In this document: piece after piece, positions 1 through 8,080 of the stretch
Layout: every line of letters begins with the position of its first letter
Numbering within the stretch: the first letter of the stretch is position 1
NCBI GenBank assembly: GCA_021154885.1
Contig: JAJKHS010000102.1
Coordinates: 1 to 43,613, forward strand
DNA from: Thermoanaerobaculum sp.
GTDB taxonomy: Bacteria > Acidobacteriota > Thermoanaerobaculia > Multivoradales > UBA5704
DNA length: 43,613 nucleotides
Direction of reading: 5' to 3'
Translations under genes and position numbers: made by a program
The notes under the pieces: generated by a model
The model's database searches: none
Told to the model about the DNA's origin: nothing
What the model saw: the letters and a program-made list of their open reading frames with translations, nothing else

Positions 1-56
1 AGGGGGGTGGCGAGGGGGCGGGAGAGGGGACAGGGGTGAGGGCTTCGGGGCGGGGG
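1..56 (+). repeat. Interspersed GC-rich repeat, left window copy
   Basis: A G-rich segment that recurs, reverse-complemented, at 43514-43569 with about two mismatches. The shared core includes GGGAGAGGGGACAGGGGTGA. It resembles the abundant CCCTCACCCC/CTCTCCC palindromic intergenic repeats of many high-GC genomes. The rest of the stretch to 209 holds another short G/C-rich block (about 85-140) and no gene I can support. Confidence 0.75.
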
Positions 57-209
57 GCGGTCCGAGGCTAAGTTAGCGCCTATGCCCCCGGCCCCTCTCC
101 CTCCGGGCCCCGCAGAGATTGGCCGGGGGTGAGGCTTCGGAGGGCACGTCTCATCGCCGGGCAAGGACGCCTGCGGACCTGGCCCCTTCTTTGCTTCCAT
201 CCGCGGGAC

Positions 210-1772
210 ATGTCCGCAGACCCCTACGTCCGACACCACCCCACGCTCGTCTCCCCCGCTCGACCCACGCCGGTGCTGGATTCCTCGACGGCCGACGTCC
301 CCGATGGATGGACCGCCGCGGCGAGCCGGCTGCTCGCCGTGCTCTTCGTGCTGGTCGCCCTCGAGACGCTGGTCTCCGTGCCCAAGCTCACCTGGGACCT
401 GGCCGTGGGGGGGCGGGAGTGGATGGGCGTCGCCCTCGGCCTGATCGTGGCTGCCGGGGCCGCGGGCGTCGTCTGGACCGGGAAGGATCGGATCGCGGCG
501 CTGCTCTCGGCGGCGGGCCTGCGCCTGGCGCGGATCCCACGCCGGAGCTGGCTGGCGGGAGTGATCGTCGCGGGGGTGGCGCTGCGCGTCGCCTGGGTCC
601 TGGTCTTCCCCGCCCCCTACACCTCGGACGGCGCGGACTACTACCACCTCGGCGGCCATCTCGCCCGCGGCGAGGCCTACCACAGCGCCGCCGGCTACGC
701 CGAGTGGCCGCCGGGCTATCCGCTGGTGCTGGCCCTCCATTTCGCCGTCCTCGGCGTCGGCTCCCTGGGGGTGACGGTGGCCAACCTGCTGCTCTTCGCC
801 GGCGCCCTGCTGGTGGTCCAAGCCCTGGCTCTGCGCCTCCTCGGCGAGGGGCCGGCGCGGCTCGCCACCCTGCTCTTCGCCCTGTGGCCGAACCTCGTGG
901 CCGCGGCCGGCGTGGCGAGCAAGGAGATGGTGCTCGTCCTCTTCCTCCCCCTCGTCCTCCTGCTCTATCTCCAGGTGGATGAGAAGCGCACGCCGGCCGG
1001 CCGGGCCGCGGCGGCGCTGGGCGCCGGTCTGGCCCTGGGCTTCTCCATCCTCACCCAGCCCGGGGTGCTGCTGATGGTCGTCATCTTCCCCGTCTTCGAG
1101 CTGCTGCGGCGCACGCCCCTGCTCCGCATCGCGGGCAAGCTGGCCGTGCTCGCCGTGGGCACGGTGATCGTCGTCGCGCCCTGGACGCTGCGCAACTACG
1201 GGGTCTTCCATCAGCCGGTGCTGGTCTCCAGCAACGGCGGCAGCGTCTTCTATCGGTCGAACAATCCGCTGGCGACGGGCGGCTTCATCGCGAACGGCGA
1301 GCGCTCGCTGAAGGGTTACGACGAGCTCACGGCCAACCGTCTGGGCTATCAGTGGGGCGAGGCGTGGATCCGCGAGCACCCCGGGCAGTTCCTGCGCCTC
1401 GGGGTCCGCAAGCAGGTGCTCTTCCTGGGCGACGACGCGGGCAGCGTCTACGAGACCCTGAAGCGGGGGCTGAAGCTCGGCGGCGCCCTGTACGCCGTGT
1501 CGAAGCTGGCGGCCAACGCCTGGTGGCTCGCGATCTGGGTGCTGGTGCTGGCGGCCTTCCTGGTGCACCGGCGGCTCGCCTGGCACCGGCGGCAGGAGGT
1601 GGTGCTCTTCCTCCTGACCATCCTCTACTTCTGGGCCATCGACAGCGTCTTCGAGAGCGGCTCGCGCCACCACCTGCCGGTGGTGGGGCTGCTGGCGATC
1701 TTCGCTGCGGGGGCGGCGGGGGCGGTCACCGTCCGCAGTCAATCCTCAATGTCTTCGAGGCGAATTCCCTGA
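210..1772 (+). CDS. Polytopic membrane glycosyltransferase, ArnT/GT39-like
   Basis: Predicted 520-residue inner-membrane protein. After a short polar N-terminus it has a membrane segment at about residues 30-55, a second near 70-90, then many hydrophobic helices. The periplasmic-loop sequence PYTSDGADYYHLGGHLARGE follows an early transmembrane helix, as in the GT39/ArnT/PMT fold, where acidic residues of the first loop take part in catalysis. Such enzymes transfer sugars from polyprenyl-phosphate donors on the outer face of the inner membrane. I chose the ATG at 210 because the upstream GTG at 129 adds an Arg-rich stretch unlike the family, but neither start has a clear ribosome binding site. 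The 3' end overlaps the convergent antitoxin gene by 34 bp. The acceptor sugar or lipid cannot be told. Confidence 0.75.
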   Translation: MSADPYVRHHPTLVSPARPTPVLDSSTADVPDGWTAAASRLLAVLFVLVALETLVSVPKLTWDLAVGGREWMGVALGLIVAAGAAGVVWTGKDRIAALLSAAGLRLARIPRRSWLAGVIVAGVALRVAWVLVFPAPYTSDGADYYHLGGHLARGEAYHSAAGYAEWPPGYPLVLALHFAVLGVGSLGVTVANLLLFAGALLVVQALALRLLGEGPARLATLLFALWPNLVAAAGVASKEMVLVLFLPLVLLLYLQVDEKRTPAGRAAAALGAGLALGFSILTQPGVLLMVVIFPVFELLRRTPLLRIAGKLAVLAVGTVIVVAPWTLRNYGVFHQPVLVSSNGGSVFYRSNNPLATGGFIANGERSLKGYDELTANRLGYQWGEAWIREHPGQFLRLGVRKQVLFLGDDAGSVYETLKRGLKLGGALYAVSKLAANAWWLAIWVLVLAAFLVHRRLAWHRRQEVVLFLLTILYFWAIDSVFESGSRHHLPVVGLLAIFAAGAAGAVTVRSQSSMSSRRIP

Positions 1773-1984
1773 CCTTCCCGGAGCTCCTTCCGAGACTCCG
1801 CGATCATCTGAAGGAACCGGGGATCGTTCTCGAGTTGGTAGTCCTCCCAGTCCTCTTCAGATCTGAACCCGATCAACACCCCGGCAGGACGCCCGTCGTC
1901 GGTGATGACGACATCCTCTTCCTCTGCCAGCCGGAGATACTTCGGAAGCTCGTCTCTGACTTCTTGGAGCGCGATCTTCTTCAT
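1739..1984 (-). CDS. Phd/YefM-type antitoxin
   Basis: Small 81-residue protein that starts MKKIALQEVRDELPKYLRLA and continues with EEDVVITDDGRPAGVLIGF. This is the Phd/YefM layout: an N-terminal DNA-binding region, then the strand-turn with the DGRPAGVL motif, then an acidic C-terminus that wraps the toxin. Its ATG overlaps the toxin stop codon as ATGA (1981-1984), so translation is probably coupled. The gene is second in the pair, the reverse of the usual antitoxin-first order. The product should neutralise the RelE-like toxin and repress the promoter upstream of it. A longer in-frame start 27 bp upstream is possible but lies inside the toxin gene. Confidence 0.85.
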   Translation of the reverse strand: MKKIALQEVRDELPKYLRLAEEEDVVITDDGRPAGVLIGFRSEEDWEDYQLENDPRFLQMIAESRKELREGQGIRLEDIED

Positions 1985-2274
1985 AGGGGCCTTCCTCTCT
2001 CCCGCAGCCACTCGACGACCTCGGGCTTGGAGAGAATGGCGAGAACCTCGACTCTCGCCTCAGTCACATCATAGAACACCCGGATCTCGCCCACACGCAG
2101 ACGATACTGTGGCTGAGCCAAGTCCCGCAGCCGCTTGATTCGGCTCCGACTCAGCTTCGTCGGCTCATACCGCAGATGGACCTCCAGGGCGTCGCGAACG
2201 GCGACCCTGGTATGCGCTCCCAGCCGTCGCAGATGTTCCCTGGCACTCGGAGTGAGGATGATCTCGTAACGCAT
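1981..2274 (-). CDS. RelE/ParE-family toxin
   Basis: 97-residue basic protein starting MRYEIILTPSAREHLRRLG and containing YRLRVGEIRVFYDV, the strand that typifies RelE/ParE toxins (consensus YRLRVGdYRV.Y.). RelE members cleave mRNA on the ribosome and ParE members inhibit gyrase; the sequence does not settle which applies here. The invariant Arg in YRLRVG is retained. It is the first gene of a two-gene operon with the Phd-type antitoxin, joined by an ATGA overlap. A TATTAT hexamer lies 7 bp upstream of the ATG, so the transcript may be leaderless. The gene is divergent from the carbamoyltransferase. Confidence 0.85.
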   Translation of the reverse strand: MRYEIILTPSAREHLRRLGAHTRVAVRDALEVHLRYEPTKLSRSRIKRLRDLAQPQYRLRVGEIRVFYDVTEARVEVLAILSKPEVVEWLRERGRPL

Positions 2275-2281
2275 TCACGTG

Positions 2282-2287
2282 ATAATA
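2282..2287 (-). promoter_or_regulatory. Putative -10 element of the toxin-antitoxin operon
   Basis: TATTAT on the minus strand ends 7 bp before the toxin ATG at 2274, placing the transcription start at or next to the start codon. A palindromic CACGTG (2276-2281) lies between the two. No good -35 box is visible. Prediction only. Confidence 0.35.
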
Positions 2288-2341
2288 CCATGCGCAGCCG
2301 GTTCTTGCGCTCAGCGAGCGTCCGACTTGGACAGCTCCAAA

Positions 2342-2347
2342 TACAAT
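2342..2347 (+). promoter_or_regulatory. Putative -10 element of the carbamoyltransferase operon
   Basis: TACAAT ends 10 bp before the ATG at 2358. No purine-rich ribosome binding site lies between (the spacer is CTCCCCCGCC), so a very short leader or a leaderless transcript is likely. Confidence 0.35.
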
Positions 2348-2357
2348 CTCCCCCGCC

Positions 2358-4109
2358 ATGAACGTCCTCGGCCTCTCCGCCTTCTTTCATGAATCCGCCT
2401 GCTGCCTGCTGCGCGACGGCCGTCTGGTCGCCGCGGCGGAGGAGGAGCGGTTCTCGCGGGTGAAGCACGATCCGCGGCTGCCGGCGGCGGCGTTCCGGTG
2501 GTGCCTGAAGCAGGGCGGGATCGGACTGCTGGACTTGGACGCCGTCGCATTCTACGAGTCGCCGGTGGCGAAGGTCTCGCGACAGCTCTGGGCCGGGGCG
2601 CCGGCGGACCTCCTCGATCCCGAGCGGCCGGAGCGGGCCCTCCGCGAGGGACTCGGGTGGGAGGGGCCGATCCTCACGTTTCGCCACCACCTCTCGCACG
2701 CGGCGAGCGCGTTTTTCTTCTCCGGCTTTCCGGAGGCGGCCGTGCTGACCGTGGACGGCGTCGGCGAGTGGGACACCACCACCTACGGCCGGGCGGAGGG
2801 GACGGCGATCGACCTCTTCGCGTCGGTCGCGTTCCCCCACTCCCTGGGCCTGCTCTACTCCACCCTCACCTCCTATCTGGGCTTCGCGGTCAACGACGGC
2901 GAATACAAGGTGATGGGCCTCGCTCCCTACGGCGAGCCCCGGTATCTGGAGGAGATGCGCCGGCTGGTCATGTCCCGTCCCGGAGGACAATTCCGGCTGG
3001 ACCTGCGCTACTTCGACTTCATCCGCGGCCGGCGGATGTACTCGGACGCCCTCGCCGATCTCTTCGGCCAGCCACCCCGGCCGCGCGAGTCGGAGATCAC
3101 CGGCTTCCACCGGGACGTGGCGCGCAGCCTCCAGGCCGTGCTGGAGGAGATCCTGCTGGAGAAGGCCCGCTGGCTCCACGAGCGGACGGGACTGCCGGAC
3201 CTCTGCATGGCCGGCGGCGTAGCCCTCAATTGCGTGGCCAATGGTCGCATCCTGCGCGAGGGGCCGTTCCGCCGGCTGTTCGTGCAGCCGGCCGCCGGCG
3301 ACTCCGGCGGGTGCCTCGGCGCCGCCGCCCTCGCCCATGCCCAACTCACCGGTGAACGGCCCGGCGGAGCGTTGCCGCACGTCTACCTGGGGCCGAGTTG
3401 GAGGGAGGAAGATATCGCCGGCCTGCTCGACGCCGCGGGGCTGCCCGCTCTCGATTTCCGCCATCGCGAGGCCGATCTCCTGGCAGCCGTGGTGGATCGT
3501 CTGGCGGCCGGCAAAGTGGTGGGCTGGTTCCACGGCCCGCTGGAGCTCGGCCCCCGGGCCCTGGGCGGCCGCAGCCTGCTGGCCGATCCCCGCGACCCGG
3601 CGATGCGCGACCGGCTGAACCGGCTGGTGAAGAAGCGCGAGGCGTTCCGGCCGTTCGCTCCCAGCGTCCTCGCCGGGCACGCCGCCGGGCACTTCGCGCT
3701 CGATCACCCGTCCCCCTTCATGCTGGAGACCTGCCGGGTGACCTCGACCCTCGATCTGCCGGCCGTCACCCACGTGGACGGCTCGGCCCGGCCGCAGACT
3801 GTCGATCCCGCCGTGGCTCCCCGCTTCGCCGCCCTGCTGGAGGCGTTCCGGCGGCGGACCGGCTGTCCGCTCCTGGTCAACACCTCGTTCAACGTCCGCG
3901 GCGAGCCCATCGTGGCCTCGCCCGTGGACGCCCTCCTCTGCCTTGGCGCGACGGAGATCGACGCCCTGGTGCTGGAAGACTTCGTGATCGACCGGGAGAT
4001 GCTGCCGGCGAATTGGGCAGACCTCGTTCCGGCGTGGCGGGAGCGGTCGCGCAGCGGCTTCGCCCAGGGGCGCAGCGCCGTGAGCGAGGACCTGTACACC
4101 TTCGTATGA
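2358..4109 (+). CDS. O-carbamoyltransferase, NodU/CmcH family
   Basis: 583 residues, a full-length family member. Cytoplasmic enzyme that uses carbamoyl phosphate and ATP to make carbamoyl-adenylate, then transfers the carbamoyl group to a hydroxyl of a sugar or other small molecule. The N-terminal Kae1-like domain starts MNVLGLSAFFHESACCLL. It carries the HHLSHAASAFF metal-binding motif (His110, His111, His114) and VDGVGEWDTTTYG. MAGGVALNCVANG and QPAAGDSGG follow. The C-terminal YrdC-like domain has GPLELGPRALGGRS (about 394-407) and VNTSFNVRGEP. The stop overlaps the ATG of the SGNH-like gene (ATGA at 4106-4109), so the two are co-translated. In this locus it probably carbamoylates a sugar of the surface glycan (inference). 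Confidence 0.93.
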   Translation: MNVLGLSAFFHESACCLLRDGRLVAAAEEERFSRVKHDPRLPAAAFRWCLKQGGIGLLDLDAVAFYESPVAKVSRQLWAGAPADLLDPERPERALREGLGWEGPILTFRHHLSHAASAFFFSGFPEAAVLTVDGVGEWDTTTYGRAEGTAIDLFASVAFPHSLGLLYSTLTSYLGFAVNDGEYKVMGLAPYGEPRYLEEMRRLVMSRPGGQFRLDLRYFDFIRGRRMYSDALADLFGQPPRPRESEITGFHRDVARSLQAVLEEILLEKARWLHERTGLPDLCMAGGVALNCVANGRILREGPFRRLFVQPAAGDSGGCLGAAALAHAQLTGERPGGALPHVYLGPSWREEDIAGLLDAAGLPALDFRHREADLLAAVVDRLAAGKVVGWFHGPLELGPRALGGRSLLADPRDPAMRDRLNRLVKKREAFRPFAPSVLAGHAAGHFALDHPSPFMLETCRVTSTLDLPAVTHVDGSARPQTVDPAVAPRFAALLEAFRRRTGCPLLVNTSFNVRGEPIVASPVDALLCLGATEIDALVLEDFVIDREMLPANWADLVPAWRERSRSGFAQGRSAVSEDLYTFV

Positions 4110-6085
4110 CGCGCCCTCCGGAGCCGATCAGCATCTGGGAGCCGCGGGAGGCCGACGGGGAGGTCTTTTTCGTCCGTCCCGATCCCCTCCCCCTGGGCGA
4201 CCACTACGCGGCGGCGAAGGAGCTGCGGCCGAAAAAGGGGGAGCTTCCCCTGCGCGTGGCCCTCTTCGGCGAGTCCGTGGCCGCGGGATATCTCTACGCC
4301 CCCCGGCTCACCCCCGCGCGGGTCCTGGAGGCTCAGCTCCGGGCGGCGGGGGGATTCGAAAACTTCGAGGTGATCGACCTCGCGCGCACCAACGAGACCC
4401 TGGCCTCGCTGGCCGAGACGGTGCGGACGTCGCTCCAGATCAACCCGGACGTGCTGGTGATCTTCGCCGGCAACAACTGGAACCTGCTGGAGACGCCCGA
4501 GGTCTCCCCGTATGCCCCGCCCGTCGCGGCCCGGCGAGAGTACGCGGCGACGCTGCGGGCCGAAGGGATCGCCGGCCCCGTCCGCCTCGCCGCGGAGCGC
4601 CTGCGGGAACGCGCGGAGGCGGCCCTGGATTGGGTGGCGCTCATTGCCGGGGCGGTGCAGATCCCCGTCGTGCTCGTCGTCCCCGAGGTGAGCCTGGCGG
4701 ATTGGGAGACGCGGCAGCCCCCCTTCTGGCTGTCCGGAGGGGGCACCGCCCGCTGGCACGCCCTCGATGACGAGGCCGTGGGCGCGCTCGGCCACGGCGA
4801 CTTCGCGGCGGCCCTCGACGCCGCCCGCGCCATGCGGGAGCTGGACGGCGGCCACTGCGCCTCCACCTGGCGCCTGCTGGTCCGGTCCTGGATGGGGCTG
4901 GGAGACCTGGAGGCGGCCCGGCAGGCCGCCCTCGCCGAGGTGGACGCCGCAGCCTACGCTACCCAGGCTTTTCTGGGAGCGCCCCAGGCCAACACGGCCG
5001 CCCGCGAGCTGCTGCTGGACGCGGCGCGCCGGCACGGCTTCGCGGCCGTCGACCTGCGCGAGGTCTTCCGGGAACACACGGGGGAGGGCCTGACCGGCCG
5101 CCGCCTGTTCCTCGACTACTGCCACCTCACCTCGGAGGGGATCCACGTCGCCATGGCCGCCGTGGCCGCCGAGGTGCTGAACCTCTCGGGGATGCAGAAG
5201 CGGGATGTGGACTGGCAAGGCCTCCTTCCCGGTCTCCTCCCGATCGCGATCACGCCCGAGGCCGAGGCCACGGCCCGGCTCGGCGCCGCGATCCACACGG
5301 CCCACCGCCTGCTGCCGGTTACTCCCAAAGGTCCGATTCTCGAGCACTGGCTGGAGGCGGCCCTCGCCGCCTCCCCCGGCGTCGAGGCGGCGATGCTCGA
5401 CCTCGCCGAGGCGCGCTGCGTGCCGGGCCCGGCCGTGCTCACCGCGGCGCAGCAGCGCAACTTCGCCTCGCCCTACCGTCTTCTCCTTCAGCACGGCTTG
5501 CGCTGGGATTACCTGGACGCCGACCTCCTGGAGGCGATCCAGGCCGTGCTGGAGCGGCGGGGCAAGCCGGCCCGGGAACGGATCGCCGGCCTCCTCCTAT
5601 GGCACCACGCGGTCCGCGACGAGGGGACGGACCTCACGCAGCCGCCGTACCTCTGGGAGCCTCTGGAGCGGTTCTATCCCGAGGTGATGCGCTTCGAGGA
5701 CCTCGCCGAGCGGGCCACCTTCCGCGCCCCGTGGCCGGCCTCCTCCTTCTGCCTGATCTGCGACGGGGAGAGAGACGTGGAGATCGAGCCCACCCTGCGC
5801 CTCCCCGCCGTCAGCGGGGGCCGCGCAGGAAAGGTGAGGATCGAGGTCAACAGCGAAGCGATCGGCGAGATGGAGGCCGCGGACCGTTGGCGCCGCGCCA
5901 CCCTGCGGATCGGCCGCGGGCTCCTGCGGCCCGGGCTCAACCGGCTGACCTTCCGCTGGCCCCCTCCCCGGGAGGACGGCGAGGCCGCGCTGCGGGCGGC
6001 TGTGGCGCGCCTGGAGATGGGGCTCGCCGCCGACCTCCATCCCGTCTTCGGCGAGGTCTTCTCACTGCTCGCCCGCCCGGTTTGA
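4106..6085 (+). CDS. SGNH/GDSL-hydrolase-like protein with helical insertion and C-terminal beta domain
   Basis: 659 residues from the ATG that overlaps the carbamoyltransferase stop. SGNH-fold blocks are visible: VALFGESVAAGY (block I, candidate nucleophile Ser57), VIFAGNNWN (block III Asn, 122-124) and LDYCHLTSEG (Asp337 and His340, the block V D-x-x-H pair). Between blocks III and V lies an unusually long insertion of about 200 residues with a TPR-like helical stretch (HGDFAAALDAARAMREL). The C-terminal part (about 540-659) looks beta-rich. There is no signal peptide, so it may act in the cytoplasm on activated or lipid-linked sugars, as acyl- or carbamoyl-modifying SGNH proteins do. Whether it adds or removes a group cannot be told. 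Confidence 0.75.
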   Translation: MTRPPEPISIWEPREADGEVFFVRPDPLPLGDHYAAAKELRPKKGELPLRVALFGESVAAGYLYAPRLTPARVLEAQLRAAGGFENFEVIDLARTNETLASLAETVRTSLQINPDVLVIFAGNNWNLLETPEVSPYAPPVAARREYAATLRAEGIAGPVRLAAERLRERAEAALDWVALIAGAVQIPVVLVVPEVSLADWETRQPPFWLSGGGTARWHALDDEAVGALGHGDFAAALDAARAMRELDGGHCASTWRLLVRSWMGLGDLEAARQAALAEVDAAAYATQAFLGAPQANTAARELLLDAARRHGFAAVDLREVFREHTGEGLTGRRLFLDYCHLTSEGIHVAMAAVAAEVLNLSGMQKRDVDWQGLLPGLLPIAITPEAEATARLGAAIHTAHRLLPVTPKGPILEHWLEAALAASPGVEAAMLDLAEARCVPGPAVLTAAQQRNFASPYRLLLQHGLRWDYLDADLLEAIQAVLERRGKPARERIAGLLLWHHAVRDEGTDLTQPPYLWEPLERFYPEVMRFEDLAERATFRAPWPASSFCLICDGERDVEIEPTLRLPAVSGGRAGKVRIEVNSEAIGEMEAADRWRRATLRIGRGLLRPGLNRLTFRWPPPREDGEAALRAAVARLEMGLAADLHPVFGEVFSLLARPV

Positions 6086-6125
6086 AGAAAGGTTTTCTGC
6101 AATCACGTCGTTGCTGCTAATTCTG

Positions 6126-6155
6126 TTCGACAACGCCCGGGAAATTCCCTATATT
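6126..6155 (+). promoter_or_regulatory. Putative sigma-70-type promoter of the S74-domain gene
   Basis: TTCGAC (6126-6131), an 18-bp spacer, then TATATT (6150-6155) in a locally AT-richer gap. This would give a leader of about 155 nt before the ATG at 6318. I see no other feature in 6086-6317. Confidence 0.45.
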
Positions 6156-6317
6156 GAAGGGACAAGAGGCTCCAGCTTCTCTTTGCTTCCACCTCGCTTG
6201 TAACGGTTGGCCTCTCTCGTCGCCTATTCCGCAGTTGGGGAATGCAGCAGATCGGGTGGAGGCCGGGCCGCGTGGACCCGGTCTTGAACCCTGTAGCATG
6301 ACTGGAAGGAGGTAGGC

Positions 6318-8006
6318 ATGAAAAAGATGCGATCCAGATTGTGGACGGCGCTGTTGATGTCGGTCATCGTCCTGCTGGCGGCTCCGGCGGCGCGCGCCGC
6401 GGCACCGCTGGCGACCGTGAGCGCCGGCCCCGCCGGGCTCGAATGGCATCCGGCGGGCGACTACGAGAAGCTCACCCTGACCGTCTCCGGACCCGGCGGC
6501 GTGACCCTGCGGCGCGAATTCCAGGCTGGCGCCTCCCTCACCTTCGAGCCGTTCGGCGATGACGGCAAGCCGCTTCCGGACGGCACCTACGCCTATGAGC
6601 TGACGGCCGCGCCGCGCCTCGACGCGGAGACCCGCGGCGCCCTGGCCGCGGCACACCGGGCGGGCGACGACGCCGCCATCGCCAGGCTGCAGGCGGCGGG
6701 CCGGCTTCCCCGCGGCCCCCTGGCCCAATCCGGATTCTTCACCATCCACGACGGCGCCGTGGTGCCGCCGGACGCGCGGGAGGAGCGGCCCACCGCTCCC
6801 CGGCCTCCCAAGGCCCTGACCCCTATCGTCGCCAAGGACGTGGTGACCGCGGACGATGCCATTATCCAGGGCAGCCTCTGCGTCGGCCTTGACTGCGTCA
6901 ACAACGAGAGCTTCGGCTTCGACACCCTCCGGCTGAAAGAGAACAACACCCGCATCAAGTTCGACGACACCTCGACCGGCACCGGCTTCCCCAACCACGA
7001 CTGGCAGCTCACCGCCAACGACTCCGCGAGCGGCGGCGCCAACAAGTTCTCGATCGAGGACGTCACCGCCGCCACCGTCCCCTTCACCGTCACCGGCAGC
7101 GCGCCGACCAACGCGATCTTCGTCGACTCGACCGGCCGCGTCGGCTTCCGCACCTCCACCCCGGTGCTCGACCTGCACGTCGCCACCAGCAACACGCCGG
7201 CCATGCGGTTGGAGCAGAACAACTCCGGCGGCTTCACGGCGCAGACCTGGGACATCGCCGGCAACGAGGCCAACTTCTTCGTCCGCGACGTCACCGGCGG
7301 CTCGCGCCTGCCGTTCCGCATCCGGCCCGGCGCGCCCACCAGCTCGATCGACATCAACGCCAGCGGCAGCGTGGGCATCGGCACGGCCTCGCCGGACTCC
7401 CGGCTGACCGTCAAGAGCGGCGGCACCAACGCCGCGGTGGTCAACGTCGTCCAGAGCGCCGCCTCCACCTCCCTGTTCACAGTCTTCGAGACGACGAGCG
7501 GCGACGGACTGGTGCAGATCTTCGACCACTCGGGAGCGGAAGCCTTCCGCTTGACCTCCGTCTCGGGCGGCAGGCTCTCGCTGGGCTGCAACTCCCCGCA
7601 ACACAACCTCGACATCGGCAACGTCCCGGGGGCCGCGTGCTCGACCGCGACCACCCGCTCGTTCCTGGACGCCGGCTCCACGACGTTCACGGCCTCCTCT
7701 TCGCGCACGCTCAAGGAGAACCTGGCCCCCGTGCCGGCCTCGAACATCCTCGACAAGATCGCCAAGGTGGGGGTCTACAACTACGACTTCATCGACGGTC
7801 CCAAGGACAAGATCGGCCTGATGGCCGAGGACTTCCACACCGTCTTCGGCCGCGGCTCCGACAAGCTGCTCAACGGCCAGGAGGTGGAGATGGCCCTCTG
7901 GCTCGCGGTACAGCAACTGACGGCCCAGAACAAGGAGCTCAACCAGCGGCTGGCGGACCTGGAAGCCCGTCTCGCGGTGGCCGGGCACGCCACCACCACT
8001 CCCTGA
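6318..8006 (+). CDS. Secreted tail-fibre-like protein with C-terminal S74 chaperone domain
   Basis: 562 residues with a strong ribosome binding site (AAGGAGGTAGGC-ATG) and a Sec signal peptide (MKKMRSRLWTALLMSVIVLL, then an Ala-rich cleavage region near residue 30). The N-terminal 150 residues look globular. About 175-440 is a repetitive beta region with phage-fibre-like phrases (SSIDINASGSVGIGTASPDS). The C-terminus (about 455-562) is an S74 intramolecular chaperone: SSRTLKENLAPV with a Ser461/Lys466 S-x4-K pair, then IGLMAEDFHTVFG and a terminal coiled coil. In phage fibres and endosialidases this domain trimerises the fibre and then cleaves itself off. Bacterial surface proteins also carry it. 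Position suggests a cell-surface fibre near the glycan genes, but a shared role is inference. Confidence 0.88.
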   Translation: MKKMRSRLWTALLMSVIVLLAAPAARAAAPLATVSAGPAGLEWHPAGDYEKLTLTVSGPGGVTLRREFQAGASLTFEPFGDDGKPLPDGTYAYELTAAPRLDAETRGALAAAHRAGDDAAIARLQAAGRLPRGPLAQSGFFTIHDGAVVPPDAREERPTAPRPPKALTPIVAKDVVTADDAIIQGSLCVGLDCVNNESFGFDTLRLKENNTRIKFDDTSTGTGFPNHDWQLTANDSASGGANKFSIEDVTAATVPFTVTGSAPTNAIFVDSTGRVGFRTSTPVLDLHVATSNTPAMRLEQNNSGGFTAQTWDIAGNEANFFVRDVTGGSRLPFRIRPGAPTSSIDINASGSVGIGTASPDSRLTVKSGGTNAAVVNVVQSAASTSLFTVFETTSGDGLVQIFDHSGAEAFRLTSVSGGRLSLGCNSPQHNLDIGNVPGAACSTATTRSFLDAGSTTFTASSSRTLKENLAPVPASNILDKIAKVGVYNYDFIDGPKDKIGLMAEDFHTVFGRGSDKLLNGQEVEMALWLAVQQLTAQNKELNQRLADLEARLAVAGHATTTP

Positions 8007-8010
8007 CGCC

Positions 8011-8054
8011 CCGGAAGAGGGAGAGCGTCCCGCTCTCCCTCCCGGCTTTTCCGG
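8011..8054 (+). terminator. Intrinsic terminator after the S74-domain gene
   Basis: Perfect 10-bp stem (AGGGAGAGCG at 8018-8027, CGCTCTCCCT at 8031-8040) with a 3-nt loop. An outer CCGGAA/TTCCGG pair encloses it, and four T residues follow at 8047-8050. It starts four bases after the S74 stop codon. Confidence 0.6.
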
Positions 8055-8080
8055 CGTCTGAAGCGAGGTCCAATCCACGC

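Noticed and set aside
6318-8006. Prophage remnant, based on the S74 tail-fibre domain
   Set aside because: The protein has a Sec signal peptide and there are no capsid, terminase, integrase or other tail genes nearby.
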